DNA of 30,215 nucleotides, taken from IMG/VR virus record IMGVR_UViG_3300025000_000326, positions 1-30,215 of that record. One strand, written 5' to 3'. Within the stretch, counting starts at the first letter, position 1, and every line of letters starts with the position of its first letter. The stretch is from a virus. A model generated the notes under the pieces. That model did not search any database and was not told where the DNA came from. It worked only from the letters and a program-made list of their open reading frames with translations. A program made the position numbers and the translations under genes. Shown here piece after piece: positions 22,829 to 30,215 of the stretch.

Positions 22829-23854
22829 TTAATCGTAGATGTACTCTCTTGGGATCCTACCACCAAAAGCTATCTCAACGATCTCTGCTATTTTATCAGA
22901 GTTGTAACCACTGCTGGCTAGCTCTTGAAAAAGAATAGGTTTCAATTGGGATTTCTGTGTCGGCGTAAGCGGTGCTGCCCTAGCTGTTTTGTAGACGAGA
23001 TCGGCTGCTACCCTGGACACGGTCTTGGCTAAGTTGTCCAAGCGGTCAGCCTGACGGTTGATGTTGGCCAGAACATCTATCGCACTATTACCACTGGACG
23101 AGTCATCTTCATCATCCCTTGGTATAATGATATCGTCCGCCAGATCCTCTTTCCCACCACGATCACGTTTCATCCAGACGATTTCTCGCATAAGCCGCTG
23201 AAAGGCTATACGCCAAGCATCCGATTGGGTTGCTATCCATCCAAGCATCGAGCCCGTAATTATCGGCCGGCCAGGGATTTTACCAGTTACACCCCCACTG
23301 CCATATTCATGGACATAGACATAATCTGATACCTTCACCCCCGGCACACCAGGAGCTGCTGAAGGGCCTACATAGTCTCCATTAACCGTGATCACGGTTT
23401 TGCCTCCCGCGCTTGTTCGAATACCAAGCGAGGCCAGCGTAGCCCCTGTTAACCGCATCAACGGGGCACCTCTAAAATAGGAGACCTTGTGCTTCCAATG
23501 TGCATACCCCCAACCAGGCCCAGCCTTAGTCCCCTCGCCGTCACTAAGTGGATCCATTGGTGGGCCTTTGTATCTGGGGTTGTTGCCTCCTGCCAGTAAA
23601 GATTTTTTAATGTAATCCAGGGCATGGACAGCCATCGCTGGGGTCAAGGTACCACCACCGCCGTATTTTCCGCTTGGAACAAAGTAGTACATAGACCTAC
23701 CCAGACCTTCAACTCCTCGTCCATATCTCGTAAGATTGCTGGTAAATCGGCCTATTGAATATTCTTGTTTTTTGCCCTCAAAGGTTTGCTCAAATAACAT
23801 CAGGGCACCATACATTGCGCGACCTAACCGCTTTTCTACAATCTTTTTCGTCAT
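22829..23854 (-). CDS. Tail completion / Mu gpG-like morphogenesis protein (341 aa)
   Basis: The ATG at 23852-23854 overlaps the upstream stop as ATGA and has GGAGG before it; the longer open frame has a Cys-rich, implausible N-terminus. A central stretch VYVHEYGSGG, then GKIPGRPIITGS (about 204-230) is the hallmark of phage virion morphogenesis/tail completion proteins (HK97 gp10-like and Mu gpG-like), where a HEYG and PxRPF motif is common. The acidic loop IPRDDEDDSSSGNSA separates it from a helical C-terminus (about 270-341). Its place between the head-tail connectors and the tail terminator supports this role. Confidence 0.72.
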   Translation of the reverse strand: MTKKIVEKRLGRAMYGALMLFEQTFEGKKQEYSIGRFTSNLTRYGRGVEGLGRSMYYFVPSGKYGGGGTLTPAMAVHALDYIKKSLLAGGNNPRYKGPPMDPLSDGEGTKAGPGWGYAHWKHKVSYFRGAPLMRLTGATLASLGIRTSAGGKTVITVNGDYVGPSAAPGVPGVKVSDYVYVHEYGSGGVTGKIPGRPIITGSMLGWIATQSDAWRIAFQRLMREIVWMKRDRGGKEDLADDIIIPRDDEDDSSSGNSAIDVLANINRQADRLDNLAKTVSRVAADLVYKTARAAPLTPTQKSQLKPILFQELASSGYNSDKIAEIVEIAFGGRIPREYIYD

Positions 23855-24501
23855 GCCCTGGTGTCCTCCGTCAAAAACACGGACCTGATACCAATGAAAT
23901 TGTTGTCCTCGATGTGGTCGACCTTGTACACCACACCCCCAACAGCAGAACGCCACTGCATACCCATGGCGATGTCTGTAAAGTAGGAACTGATAAACAG
24001 TTGCAGACGTATCACTGACACATCCATGGACTCATTTGCGGCCGGCTTGGCCATTGAGCGGTACATCTGGTCCATGACCGCGCCGTGGATCTCCACGCCT
24101 GGATAGAGCTGCACCCAGGCGGGCACCGGGTCGTATTTGTTGGCCTCGTTGGCTACGGCGTCTTGATCGTATTTCCAGAAGGCCCCTTTGGCGTTGACCA
24201 CATAGCCGGAGGCGATGTACTCGACAACCTCGTTCTCGAACATCTGCGGAGCAATGGCTGTGAGAATGACCTCGGCTTGATGCGGATCACTCCCCCAGAT
24301 CAAGGTGTCGCCCACTACAGCTGCGGTCGGCGCCTGCAGATTCAAGTCAAAAAAGAAGGCACGGATCATCGGGTTGGTGTGCTCGGTGTGGCTGTTGTCA
24401 TCCAGGAACTCTCCGGTGACAAGAGTGCCGCCGGGTTTCCGGATGGTCATCTCGGATCCCACCTCCTGCAGTACCGCCCGAATTTCGTCAGCTATACTCA
24501 T
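23851..24501 (-). CDS. Head-tail joining protein, unrecognised (216 aa)
   Basis: The start overlaps the end of the previous gene by 14 bases, with AGGATC upstream. The protein starts with an amphipathic helix (SIADEIRAVLQEVGSEM), then strands (GTLVTGEFLDD, IRAFFFDLNL, DTLIWGS, EVILTAIAPQMF). The pattern IGIRSVFLTED near the end fits a small beta-barrel. Stopper or adaptor proteins at the head-tail neck have similar size and order, but no family was recognised. Confidence 0.68.
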   Translation of the reverse strand: MSIADEIRAVLQEVGSEMTIRKPGGTLVTGEFLDDNSHTEHTNPMIRAFFFDLNLQAPTAAVVGDTLIWGSDPHQAEVILTAIAPQMFENEVVEYIASGYVVNAKGAFWKYDQDAVANEANKYDPVPAWVQLYPGVEIHGAVMDQMYRSMAKPAANESMDVSVIRLQLFISSYFTDIAMGMQWRSAVGGVVYKVDHIEDNNFIGIRSVFLTEDTRA

Positions 24502-24937
24502 AGGTCAGATCCTGCCCTATCTGGTCATAAACAAACCCGGCCGGATTGGCCATAAAGCCCTTGGCCAGCAGCTCACTCGTGGCATCATCCAGGGCGCTGA
24601 TGTCCATCAGGGCGGGCTCTTCTTCCATGGCCTTGGCGAACTCCGCGTCCATGGCGCTGATTATCTTGAAGTAGTTGTCAAATTTTTGTTGTAATTTTAT
24701 CTGCTTATATTGGAAACGCTCGGCCTGCAGCACCAGTGTGGTATACAAAGTATGGCGCTTACAACGCTCCACCATCCAATAGGCTTTCCTCGAGACCAAA
24801 ATAGGAAACACCCAACCAAGCTCTTCGCCGGCCTGGGCAATAACCGCCGCCTGCGCGTCCGCGGAAAGGGTCGACCACGCAGACCCCATCAGGGCCGCCA
24901 GCCTCGCTGTCAATTCTGTTGTGTCTGCAATAGCCAT
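24488..24937 (-). CDS. Head-tail connector/adaptor candidate (149 aa)
   Basis: A GGAGG site precedes the ATG. The protein is almost wholly helical (ELTARLAALMGSAWSTL, DAQAAVIAQAGEELGW, LYTTLVLQAERFQYKQIKLQ). This all-helical fold, small size and place after the capsid gene fit a gp6/gp15-type head-tail adaptor, but the match is by pattern only. It lies 11 bases from the gene before it. Confidence 0.68.
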   Translation of the reverse strand: MAIADTTELTARLAALMGSAWSTLSADAQAAVIAQAGEELGWVFPILVSRKAYWMVERCKRHTLYTTLVLQAERFQYKQIKLQQKFDNYFKIISAMDAEFAKAMEEEPALMDISALDDATSELLAKGFMANPAGFVYDQIGQDLTYEYS

Positions 24938-24948
24938 AGGCCCTCCAG

Positions 24949-25230
24949 TTATTCAGCAGGCTCGTGAGATGATGCGGTCGGAGCTACCTTCTCTGGTTCC
25001 GGGTCGGCGGATGTAACTGCCTTCTTAGGGCGCCGTGCTTCTTTAACAGGATGTGCTTGGCGAGGTTTCTCGAACCTGGTCAGGACCTCCTCAACATGTG
25101 GGGAGCCAGCCTCATACTCCTGCTCCAACTGCGGCGGGATGTTGTCGCCCTCGTAGTCCCCCGGGGGGAGGGTGAGGGAGCTGCCAAAGGCCAGGGTTAC
25201 TTTGGTGCGAAGAACTCTTTTTTCTTCCAT
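24949..25230 (-). CDS. Small head-region protein, unrecognised (93 aa)
   Basis: This is the first gene after the capsid terminator. The ATG at 25228-25230 has GAGGA before it. The N-terminal half has a short beta part (RTKVTLAFGSSLTLPPGDYE), followed by an acidic linker and a disordered, basic/acidic, Pro- and Ala-rich tail (KAVTSADPEPEKVAPTASS). No family was recognised. Small beta proteins after the capsid gene often belong to the neck. Confidence 0.65.
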   Translation of the reverse strand: MEEKRVLRTKVTLAFGSSLTLPPGDYEGDNIPPQLEQEYEAGSPHVEEVLTRFEKPRQAHPVKEARRPKKAVTSADPEPEKVAPTASSHEPAE

Positions 25231-25237
25231 AATATCC

Positions 25238-25251
25238 TCGATAGTTATCGA
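25238..25251. promoter_or_regulatory. Small palindrome upstream of the neck genes
   Basis: TCGATA and TATCGA flank a 2-base centre (GT), between the capsid terminator and the start of the next gene. It could be an operator or simply chance; 6-base arms are weak evidence. Confidence 0.25.
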
Positions 25252-25260
25252 CTAAATTAA

Positions 25261-25290
25261 AAGGCCCAACCCAGTGAAGGGCTGGGCCTT
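25261..25290 (-). terminator. Rho-independent terminator after the major capsid gene
   Basis: On the - strand, AAGGCCCAGCCC pairs with GGGTTGGGCCTT (12 bp with one G-U), loop of 6, followed by TTAATTT. The stem starts about 28 bases after the capsid stop codon. The hairpin would cut down transcription into the neck and tail genes. A second terminator follows the tail tube gene. Confidence 0.82.
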
Positions 25291-25317
25291 GGTACGGAGA
25301 CTCCTTGCTGCTTATGC

Positions 25318-26541
25318 TTAGAACACTGTCAGCACATAAGAGCAGTCCGGATGGTAAACAACCGGCAGAGACTTGTTCTGGATACGGACGATAGTGCCTT
25401 CCGGATCGAACTCGTCCTTGGTATCCATGGTCACGCCATAGTTGCCACCGAGGCCAAAAGGCGCCAGGACGTTTTCCGCTATCTTCATACCATCGGCGTT
25501 GGTGTCAGACCACATAATAAACTTGTTGTCCTTGACGATCTTCTCCCGTACCCGCACAGACGACTTGCCCAGGGCGTAAGAGCCAACCAGGGCTACAGAG
25601 AGGGTTATGGTGCCGGCACTGGTGTCGACCGCAGAAACGACCTTGTCCTCCCAGGTATTGGGTTTGGTGTCGTCGTAAAAACGCACCTTGGCACCTACCG
25701 CCACATCCTCGGCATAGGTAACGTAGATAGCGGTGTCGCCGGCGGTGGCCGCGGCGGTAAGCACGATGTCAACCTCATGGAAGTCATCAAAGACCTGCAG
25801 AGGCCCGACACCGAGCAAAGTGCCGATTACCCCCGCCGGGTTCTTGAAGAGATCCCCATCACCAAAGGCCGACTTGGCCAACAGTGCCTGGATGGTGGAA
25901 TCCAACATCAAGGTCTTCAACAGGGTGCTGTTCAAGGTACAGAACTTGGCCTTGATGCCCGCGTCATCCGCCAACACCTGGTTACCGGTAAGCACATCAT
26001 CCAGAATATTTCTGGTCGAACCGCCGTTCCACTTGTAGTTGGTCGTGAGGGTAACCAAGTGGGTGGCCGGGATACCGTAGTTAACGGTGATCCTGGTGCC
26101 GCCTTTTTCAAGATAGGAGAAGCCACCATCAAGAACAGCTTTGGCGGTCATCCACTCACGGCGCCGGTCCATCCTGGCGCGGAGTTTCTGGATCAACCTG
26201 GCAACCTGGCGCTGTCCAGTCTCCTTGGTACGGTCTGTACCCACCGCCCGCAGGTTGTTCAGCACGGACTCATCGAGGAACCCGGCCTCCTTCATATAGG
26301 CGACCTTGGCGGAGCCGTTGCCGATACCGTCACGGCCGACCTTGGGGGCGATGGCACCCGGGGCGACGAACGGGGTCATGCCGGCTGAACCGTATTCGAC
26401 CTCCCACTCGATCGAATCACTCTGTGCCCGGATTTCCGGAAACATATTGGTGAAGGTGAGAGTGGGCGCGGCCGGCAACTTCTGGACCAGCTTATTGAGT
26501 GTAGTGAGTTGGAGTTCGGGAATTCCCGCGGAACCTTTCAT
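25318..26541 (-). CDS. Major capsid protein, lambda gpE-type (407 aa)
   Basis: The ATG has AGGGG upstream. Residues about 28-100 match the N-terminal pattern of phage capsid protein E: FPEIRAQSDSIEWEVEYG, then PFVAPG and MKEAGFLDESVLNNLRAVGT. A helical part follows (RLIQKLRARMDRRREWMTAK) and strands such as RITVNYG. Residues about 262-331 look like an inserted beta domain (AGDTAIYVTYAEDVAVGAKV through SVRV) that lengthens the protein beyond lambda gpE (341). The last part (VLAPFGLGGNYGVTMDTKDE, then VVYHPDCSYVLTVF) returns to the family pattern. It assembles the head shell. It follows the decoration gene and precedes a terminator. Confidence 0.92.
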   Translation of the reverse strand: MKGSAGIPELQLTTLNKLVQKLPAAPTLTFTNMFPEIRAQSDSIEWEVEYGSAGMTPFVAPGAIAPKVGRDGIGNGSAKVAYMKEAGFLDESVLNNLRAVGTDRTKETGQRQVARLIQKLRARMDRRREWMTAKAVLDGGFSYLEKGGTRITVNYGIPATHLVTLTTNYKWNGGSTRNILDDVLTGNQVLADDAGIKAKFCTLNSTLLKTLMLDSTIQALLAKSAFGDGDLFKNPAGVIGTLLGVGPLQVFDDFHEVDIVLTAAATAGDTAIYVTYAEDVAVGAKVRFYDDTKPNTWEDKVVSAVDTSAGTITLSVALVGSYALGKSSVRVREKIVKDNKFIMWSDTNADGMKIAENVLAPFGLGGNYGVTMDTKDEFDPEGTIVRIQNKSLPVVYHPDCSYVLTVF

Positions 26542-26553
26542 ATTCGTTTCCCC

Positions 26554-27225
26554 TTATTTCAGAATGGTGAATTTGCCTCGGGAAACGGCGCCGAGGGCGG
26601 TAATAGCCGCCGCATCCATGCCCACCAAAGCGTTGGTGTACAGTACTGCGTTCGACAGAACGATCGACACGTTGGCGCCGGCGGGGGCCGGGTAGTCAGA
26701 ACTACCAGTATCTACCGCCTGATCGATTATACAGGTGGCCGCCGAGAACTTGCCGTTGGTCAAGGTCTTGTGGTAGACGTTGGCCAGCTTGGCCACGGTC
26801 GCGGTGATGTCGTTCGTCACCGTCACCTTGGTAAGCCCGGGGATCGCATCCACAACTATCGCGGTGATCGGTCCGCCGTCGGTATAGGTGTTGTCGCTAT
26901 CGGAGGAGCAGATGGTCTGACCCACTTTGAACTTCAGGGCCGCGGCGTTGGTCATGTACAAATCCGTGCCCGCTGTAACATCCGCAGCCAGGAAGGACCG
27001 TCCGACATCCGTAAGAGCAATTGTGGTCGGGATGTAGGGCACGGCGTATTCCCCATAGGTGGCCATGACCGTGCCCGCCTTCAGGGGGCCAAAACCGCCC
27101 AGGATGGTCGCGGGCAGGATAAGTGCCTGCTCCCGGTAAGAGTAAAACAACGGCGCGATTCCGGGGGTCCGCCCGGATGCGTTGAACTGCGGAGTAGATC
27201 CGCCAAGTCCGTAAGGCTGATTCAT
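26554..27225 (-). CDS. Head decoration protein, lambda gpD-like with inserted domain (223 aa)
   Basis: A strong GGAGGG precedes the ATG. Position between the protease/scaffold and the capsid gene is that of lambda gpD, the decoration protein on the capsid surface. Residues about 35-60 (LPATILGGFGPLKAGTVMAT) and the last 60 residues (SNAVLYTNALVGMDAAAITA, then GKFTILK) fit a gpD-like fold. Residues about 81-154 look like an insertion with AGTDLYMTNAAALKFKVG and a final TATVAKLANVYHKT, similar in pattern to the inserted domain of the capsid protein. Lambda gpD is 110 residues; this one is about twice that. Confidence 0.75.
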   Translation of the reverse strand: MNQPYGLGGSTPQFNASGRTPGIAPLFYSYREQALILPATILGGFGPLKAGTVMATYGEYAVPYIPTTIALTDVGRSFLAADVTAGTDLYMTNAAALKFKVGQTICSSDSDNTYTDGGPITAIVVDAIPGLTKVTVTNDITATVAKLANVYHKTLTNGKFSAATCIIDQAVDTGSSDYPAPAGANVSIVLSNAVLYTNALVGMDAAAITALGAVSRGKFTILK

Positions 27226-27258
27226 ATCAAATACCCTCCAAAGGATATAGTTAATCGA

Positions 27259-27813
27259 TTACACGGCGGCTGCGGGAGAGACAAATGCCAGCAAGGCGTC
27301 GACCGTAGCGTCGACCTTGGTCAGGTCGTCGGTGTCTTCGTTGCCCTTGGCGCCAAGACCCTTAAGCACCGGCTCTTCTTCTGCCTTGGCCCCAAGTTCC
27401 TTAGCCCAATCGCCAATCTCAGCGCTGATAGAGGTTTTGTAACCCTCGGCATCAAACACGCCGTCCTTGGTAAAGGACTCGGAAGTGGCGCAGGTCCTGC
27501 GCACCTTGTCTTCAAGCCGGCCGGGGATACCCGAGGCCTTAAACACCTCGGAGAACACGCCCTCAGCCTGGACCTGGTTAGCTTTTTCCAAGGCAATCGC
27601 CTTATCCTTCTCCAGGGCTTTCAATCGAGCGTCGTTGGCGGCATTGACCTCAGCTGCCTTATCCAGCTGGCTTTTCAACTGGCTGTTATCCTGCTCAAGG
27701 AGCACGATCTTGGTGGTTGCCGAGGTCAGGTTCGCAGACACCTCCGCGGCCCCCTCGGCCCGGATCGCTTCATACTCTCCGGGAAATTTATCCTTATATT
27801 CAGCTTTCTTCAT
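27259..27813 (-). CDS. Nested scaffold protein, Nu3-like internal start (184 aa)
   Basis: Met299 of the protease (27811-27813) is preceded by GGAG at a spacing of eight bases, giving a plausible internal initiation of the coiled-coil C-terminal part alone (MKKAEYKDKFPGEY through the end). In lambda, Nu3 is made this way and acts as the assembly scaffold inside the procapsid. The evidence is the position, the SD and the fold pattern; no protein data support it here. Confidence 0.5.
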   Translation of the reverse strand: MKKAEYKDKFPGEYEAIRAEGAAEVSANLTSATTKIVLLEQDNSQLKSQLDKAAEVNAANDARLKALEKDKAIALEKANQVQAEGVFSEVFKASGIPGRLEDKVRRTCATSESFTKDGVFDAEGYKTSISAEIGDWAKELGAKAEEEPVLKGLGAKGNEDTDDLTKVDATVDALLAFVSPAAAV

Positions 27814-28707
27814 CTGGTAATCTCCATACGATGAATATGATGTGGTCTCTTCCTTTTCCAATCGATCAAGGAGAGCCTCTAGGGTATCGACGCGATCCGC
27901 CATGCCTGCCGCTACCGCGGCCTCACCGGTGATCATGCCTCCTTGGCCAAAACGCTCCAGTACCGTCTCAAGACTGACTTTTCGACCTGCGGCTACTTCC
28001 TTGGCAAACACCTCGGCGATACTGTTAACCATGGAAAGTATTTCGGTTTCGCCCTCTTTTGATTCAGGGTCCAACCTTTTCTTGGGACTGATGGAGCTTA
28101 CAAACTGCAGTTCTTTCGGGTACTCTTCCGCACCCGCCTTCCGATACTTCGTCATCGACATCACCACCCCGAGGCTGCCGACGGCGGACGTCGGGGAGAT
28201 GCTGATCTGAGTCATCTGCGAGAGAATCCAGTACATGGCGGAGGCGCCCATGCCGGAGACGTGGCCGTAGGTGGGTTTGGTCAGCTGGCGAAGCACAGCC
28301 CCAAACTCATCCACCCCGGTCACCACCCCGCCGGGGGAGTCCGATGGGAACACGATGTGCTTGACATCCGGGTCCATCTCCGCGGCCAGGACATCTGCCG
28401 TCACCAACTCCAAGGAAGTGGCGCCACAGTACTTGGTCATCAGGTTTGCGCGGGGGAATATCGGGCCGCGGATAGGAATCACCGCCACTGGACCCCGGCG
28501 ATACACGCCGCGGTGCAACCGGTAATTGGCGTCCTCATCCTCGTCCTCGTCTTTCTGGGGGATTCCTTTAAAAGCCAGGGAGTTAGCCAAAGCTCCATCG
28601 GTTTGATGGGCTCGGAAAATTGCATACATTTCCTGCAGCCACGACTCCTGGATGGCCCAGGGGCTGTCCAGGAGTACGGCGGCTATTCGGGTAAGAGATC
28701 TCGGCAT
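27259..28707 (-). CDS. S49-family head maturation protease fused to scaffold (482 aa)
   Basis: Residues about 70-290 are an S49 (SppA/lambda gpC-type) peptidase. FPSDSPGGVV (about 120-129) provides the oxyanion loop, GMGASAMYW the catalytic Ser (Ser156) and SISPKKRLDP the Lys (209 or 210). Lambda gpC cleaves the portal and scaffold. The C-terminal 180 residues are charged helix (SQLKSQLDKAAEVNA, RLKALEKDKAIALEKANQ), a scaffold-like coiled coil. This is the lambda C/Nu3 arrangement, where the scaffold is also made alone from an internal start (27813, see separate entry). The N-terminal 60 residues carry an acidic run (KDEDEDEDA). It follows the portal. Confidence 0.93.
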   Translation of the reverse strand: MPRSLTRIAAVLLDSPWAIQESWLQEMYAIFRAHQTDGALANSLAFKGIPQKDEDEDEDANYRLHRGVYRRGPVAVIPIRGPIFPRANLMTKYCGATSLELVTADVLAAEMDPDVKHIVFPSDSPGGVVTGVDEFGAVLRQLTKPTYGHVSGMGASAMYWILSQMTQISISPTSAVGSLGVVMSMTKYRKAGAEEYPKELQFVSSISPKKRLDPESKEGETEILSMVNSIAEVFAKEVAAGRKVSLETVLERFGQGGMITGEAAVAAGMADRVDTLEALLDRLEKEETTSYSSYGDYQMKKAEYKDKFPGEYEAIRAEGAAEVSANLTSATTKIVLLEQDNSQLKSQLDKAAEVNAANDARLKALEKDKAIALEKANQVQAEGVFSEVFKASGIPGRLEDKVRRTCATSESFTKDGVFDAEGYKTSISAEIGDWAKELGAKAEEEPVLKGLGAKGNEDTDDLTKVDATVDALLAFVSPAAAV

Positions 28708-28741
28708 ATGGCTAAGTCCTTATATTTAATGAGTTAGGCGA

Positions 28742-28770
28742 ACCATATAGGGCCAAACTCTCTTTGTCAA
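28742..28770 (-). promoter_or_regulatory. Possible internal promoter before the protease gene
   Basis: On the - strand TTGACA (28765-28770) overlaps the portal stop codon, and a -10-like TATGGT follows after 17 bases (or TATATG after 15). The -35 box is perfect but the -10 boxes are weak. It might boost capsid gene expression, or be a chance match. Confidence 0.3.
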
Positions 28771-30215
28771 GAATTATCCATATCTTCTTGTTCTTCAGGA
28801 ACTTTCTTTTGTTGTGGTGCTGCCCCTGGCTCAGCCACCTTTTCCGCCAACTGCTCGGCCTCAAGCTCGGTTATCAATTTGGGGTACAGTTTCTCCTCGG
28901 TCGCCAGCTTCAGCCTGCTTTTGTGGAGATTCTGGAAACCAATCCGCCGGGCAATATCCTCGCTGGCGATTCCCAAAGTCTGGTTCACGGCCCCATGCTT
29001 GACCCCGAGCAGGGCCTTGACCTTGGACTCAAGGTCCCCTATTTCAGACAGCGGCCAATTAATCGCTATCGTCTCATGAGCCTCGACCGGTATCTTCTTA
29101 AACTTGGCCACGCCGTTCTCAAACTTGTAGGCCTTGTTTTCCGATACGGTCCAGGGCATGTGTCCTGTTTTTGAGTGCAAGAACAAAGCTCCACGCCAGA
29201 AGGTGTAGGTCATAAACCGCTCCAGGTCCGCGACCTGGTCCGCGACCCTGTCCGCGATCGGGCCTCGGCTCATCTTTACCCCGCCGTAGGTCTGACCGGA
29301 GCTGCTGCCGGTCATCATATCCTCGGAGGTGTTGAGGCCGGCCGAGACCATGCGCAGGATGTCGTCGTCCTGGTTGGTAATCGAGGACAACTTCGGGTTA
29401 TTGCAGGTCAGCTTAAACCCGGGTGGTAAAAACACCGTCATCCCCGGGGTCTTAGGCTGCATAAGCCCTGTCTTCTTTCGCTCTTCATCAGACATCCCCA
29501 GCCACAGCCGGAAGGCCGCCCGGTCCACAACCTCGATCGACCACAGATAAGCGCCGGAGGATTTCTTATGATCCAGCTCCCACTTCTTGATGTTGTCGTA
29601 GTGCTCCAGCCACTCCAGGGTGACCTTTAACCTGCCGACGTTTCGCGAGGTCACCAAGCCCTGGTCAAACTGGACCATGAACTGGGTATAGCCGCCCAAC
29701 GGTTTAAATTTTGGGGAGGTGTCTTTGCCTGCGATATCAGCCTCGACCACGGAGGGCCACTCCGGATGCGCCCGCAGAGTTTTCCACAATTCCGGATAAT
29801 AGGCCAGGTTGATCGAAGGGATAAACCGGGCTCGGGTTATGCTGTTGGTTGTGGTTTCTACCCTATAAAGGAGCGGAAACATTGGCTTATTCTCCGGCGT
29901 GAGAATGCCTGAGCCGTTTTGAAAGCCGCTGATAGCTGTAGGACTGATGAAATCGACCTCGACGAAGCCGTCTTTGTGGATGGTAAACACTAGAAAAAGT
30001 TCCCCCTGGATCACCGCCCGGGCAACATATTTGGAAAAGTGCTGGACCAGGAGGTTACGTGGATCCGTCCAGACTTTTCTCATAAACTCATCAGCCTTTG
30101 TATAGGTACTGCCCTGGTCAAAGCCGAACCCGGTCAATCTCCCAGTCGTATCCATCACCGTGGTGAACACGAACGGGTTACGGTTGAATTTTTCCCAGCA
30201 GGCCCGCTGCAGCTG
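28767..30215 (-). CDS. Portal protein (5' partial; runs off the right edge)
   Basis: The frame stays open to the window edge, so the start is outside; the GTG at 30170 is internal. The visible 482 residues match a portal protein by order and pattern. There are helical and strand wing segments (NLLVQHFSKYVARAVIQGEL, then FVEVDFISPTAISGF) and the central DDDILRMVSAGLNTSEDMMT (about 270 onwards in the visible part), a conserved feature of portals where the stem begins. The C-terminus is rich in Glu, Ala and Pro (AEKVAEPGAAPQQKKVPEEQ). The portal forms the dodecameric ring through which DNA enters the head. It is followed by the S49 protease, as in lambda (B then C). Confidence 0.85.
   Translation of the reverse strand, partial: QLQRACWEKFNRNPFVFTTVMDTTGRLTGFGFDQGSTYTKADEFMRKVWTDPRNLLVQHFSKYVARAVIQGELFLVFTIHKDGFVEVDFISPTAISGFQNGSGILTPENKPMFPLLYRVETTTNSITRARFIPSINLAYYPELWKTLRAHPEWPSVVEADIAGKDTSPKFKPLGGYTQFMVQFDQGLVTSRNVGRLKVTLEWLEHYDNIKKWELDHKKSSGAYLWSIEVVDRAAFRLWLGMSDEERKKTGLMQPKTPGMTVFLPPGFKLTCNNPKLSSITNQDDDILRMVSAGLNTSEDMMTGSSSGQTYGGVKMSRGPIADRVADQVADLERFMTYTFWRGALFLHSKTGHMPWTVSENKAYKFENGVAKFKKIPVEAHETIAINWPLSEIGDLESKVKALLGVKHGAVNQTLGIASEDIARRIGFQNLHKSRLKLATEEKLYPKLITELEAEQLAEKVAEPGAAPQQKKVPEEQEDMDNS

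Noticed and set aside
25351-27834. Long + strand ORFs of 345 and 441 residues
   Set aside because: They are opposite to the capsid, decoration and protease genes, whose reading frames, ribosome binding sites and family patterns are convincing. They are antisense shadows of codon bias.

Overview
The window is mostly the head-and-tail morphogenesis operon of a lambda-like, long-tailed (siphovirus-type) phage, most likely a prophage in a Gram-negative bacterium. Evidence: gene order, a capsid protein of the lambda gpE type, a S49 head protease with a nested scaffold, a lambda-type G/GT frameshift, and a TP901-type tape measure of 1858 residues. Strong Shine-Dalgarno sites and sigma70-like signals fit a proteobacterium-like host. 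Desulfobacterota is possible, but that is a guess from general protein character only.

Layout. At the left edge, on the + strand, lie the C-terminal part of a tyrosine recombinase (3-443), a complete tRNA-Leu(UAA) with encoded CCA (466-552) and a small Cys/His protein (707-880). An AT-rich control region follows, with a near-consensus promoter flanked by direct repeats (958-1020). From about 1097 to the right edge everything is on the - strand and is transcribed right to left. In that order: portal (partial, runs off the edge), S49 protease with internal scaffold, head decoration protein, major capsid protein, terminator, head-tail joining and tail completion genes, tail terminator candidate, zinc-ribbon protein, tail tube, terminator, G and T chaperones, tape measure, distal tail proteins. 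Then come three tandem paralogs with Cys-rich tails, a second zinc-ribbon protein, a hub-like tail-tip protein with SPRY and LDQxY repeats, a run of small tail genes, a C1q/TNF-like fibre, two tandem lectin-like paralogs and a 27-residue membrane protein.

The genes are packed tightly. Many neighbours overlap by 1-4 bases (ATGA, TAATG), so translational coupling is likely. The two hairpin terminators lie just downstream of the two most abundant virion proteins, the capsid and the tail tube, which suggests transcript-level control of stoichiometry. The fibre end (about 1180-4700) is visibly more AT-rich than the rest and looks like an exchangeable host-range cassette.

The main novelty candidates are: a beta-rich domain that appears in both capsid shell proteins and probably a tail protein; a domain shared by the tail tube and a distal tail protein; the three-paralog Cys-rich array; the roughly 14-residue LDQxY repeat; and the small membrane ORF and operator-like promoter at the operon's end. 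No lysis genes, terminase, repressor or replication genes are visible in the window.
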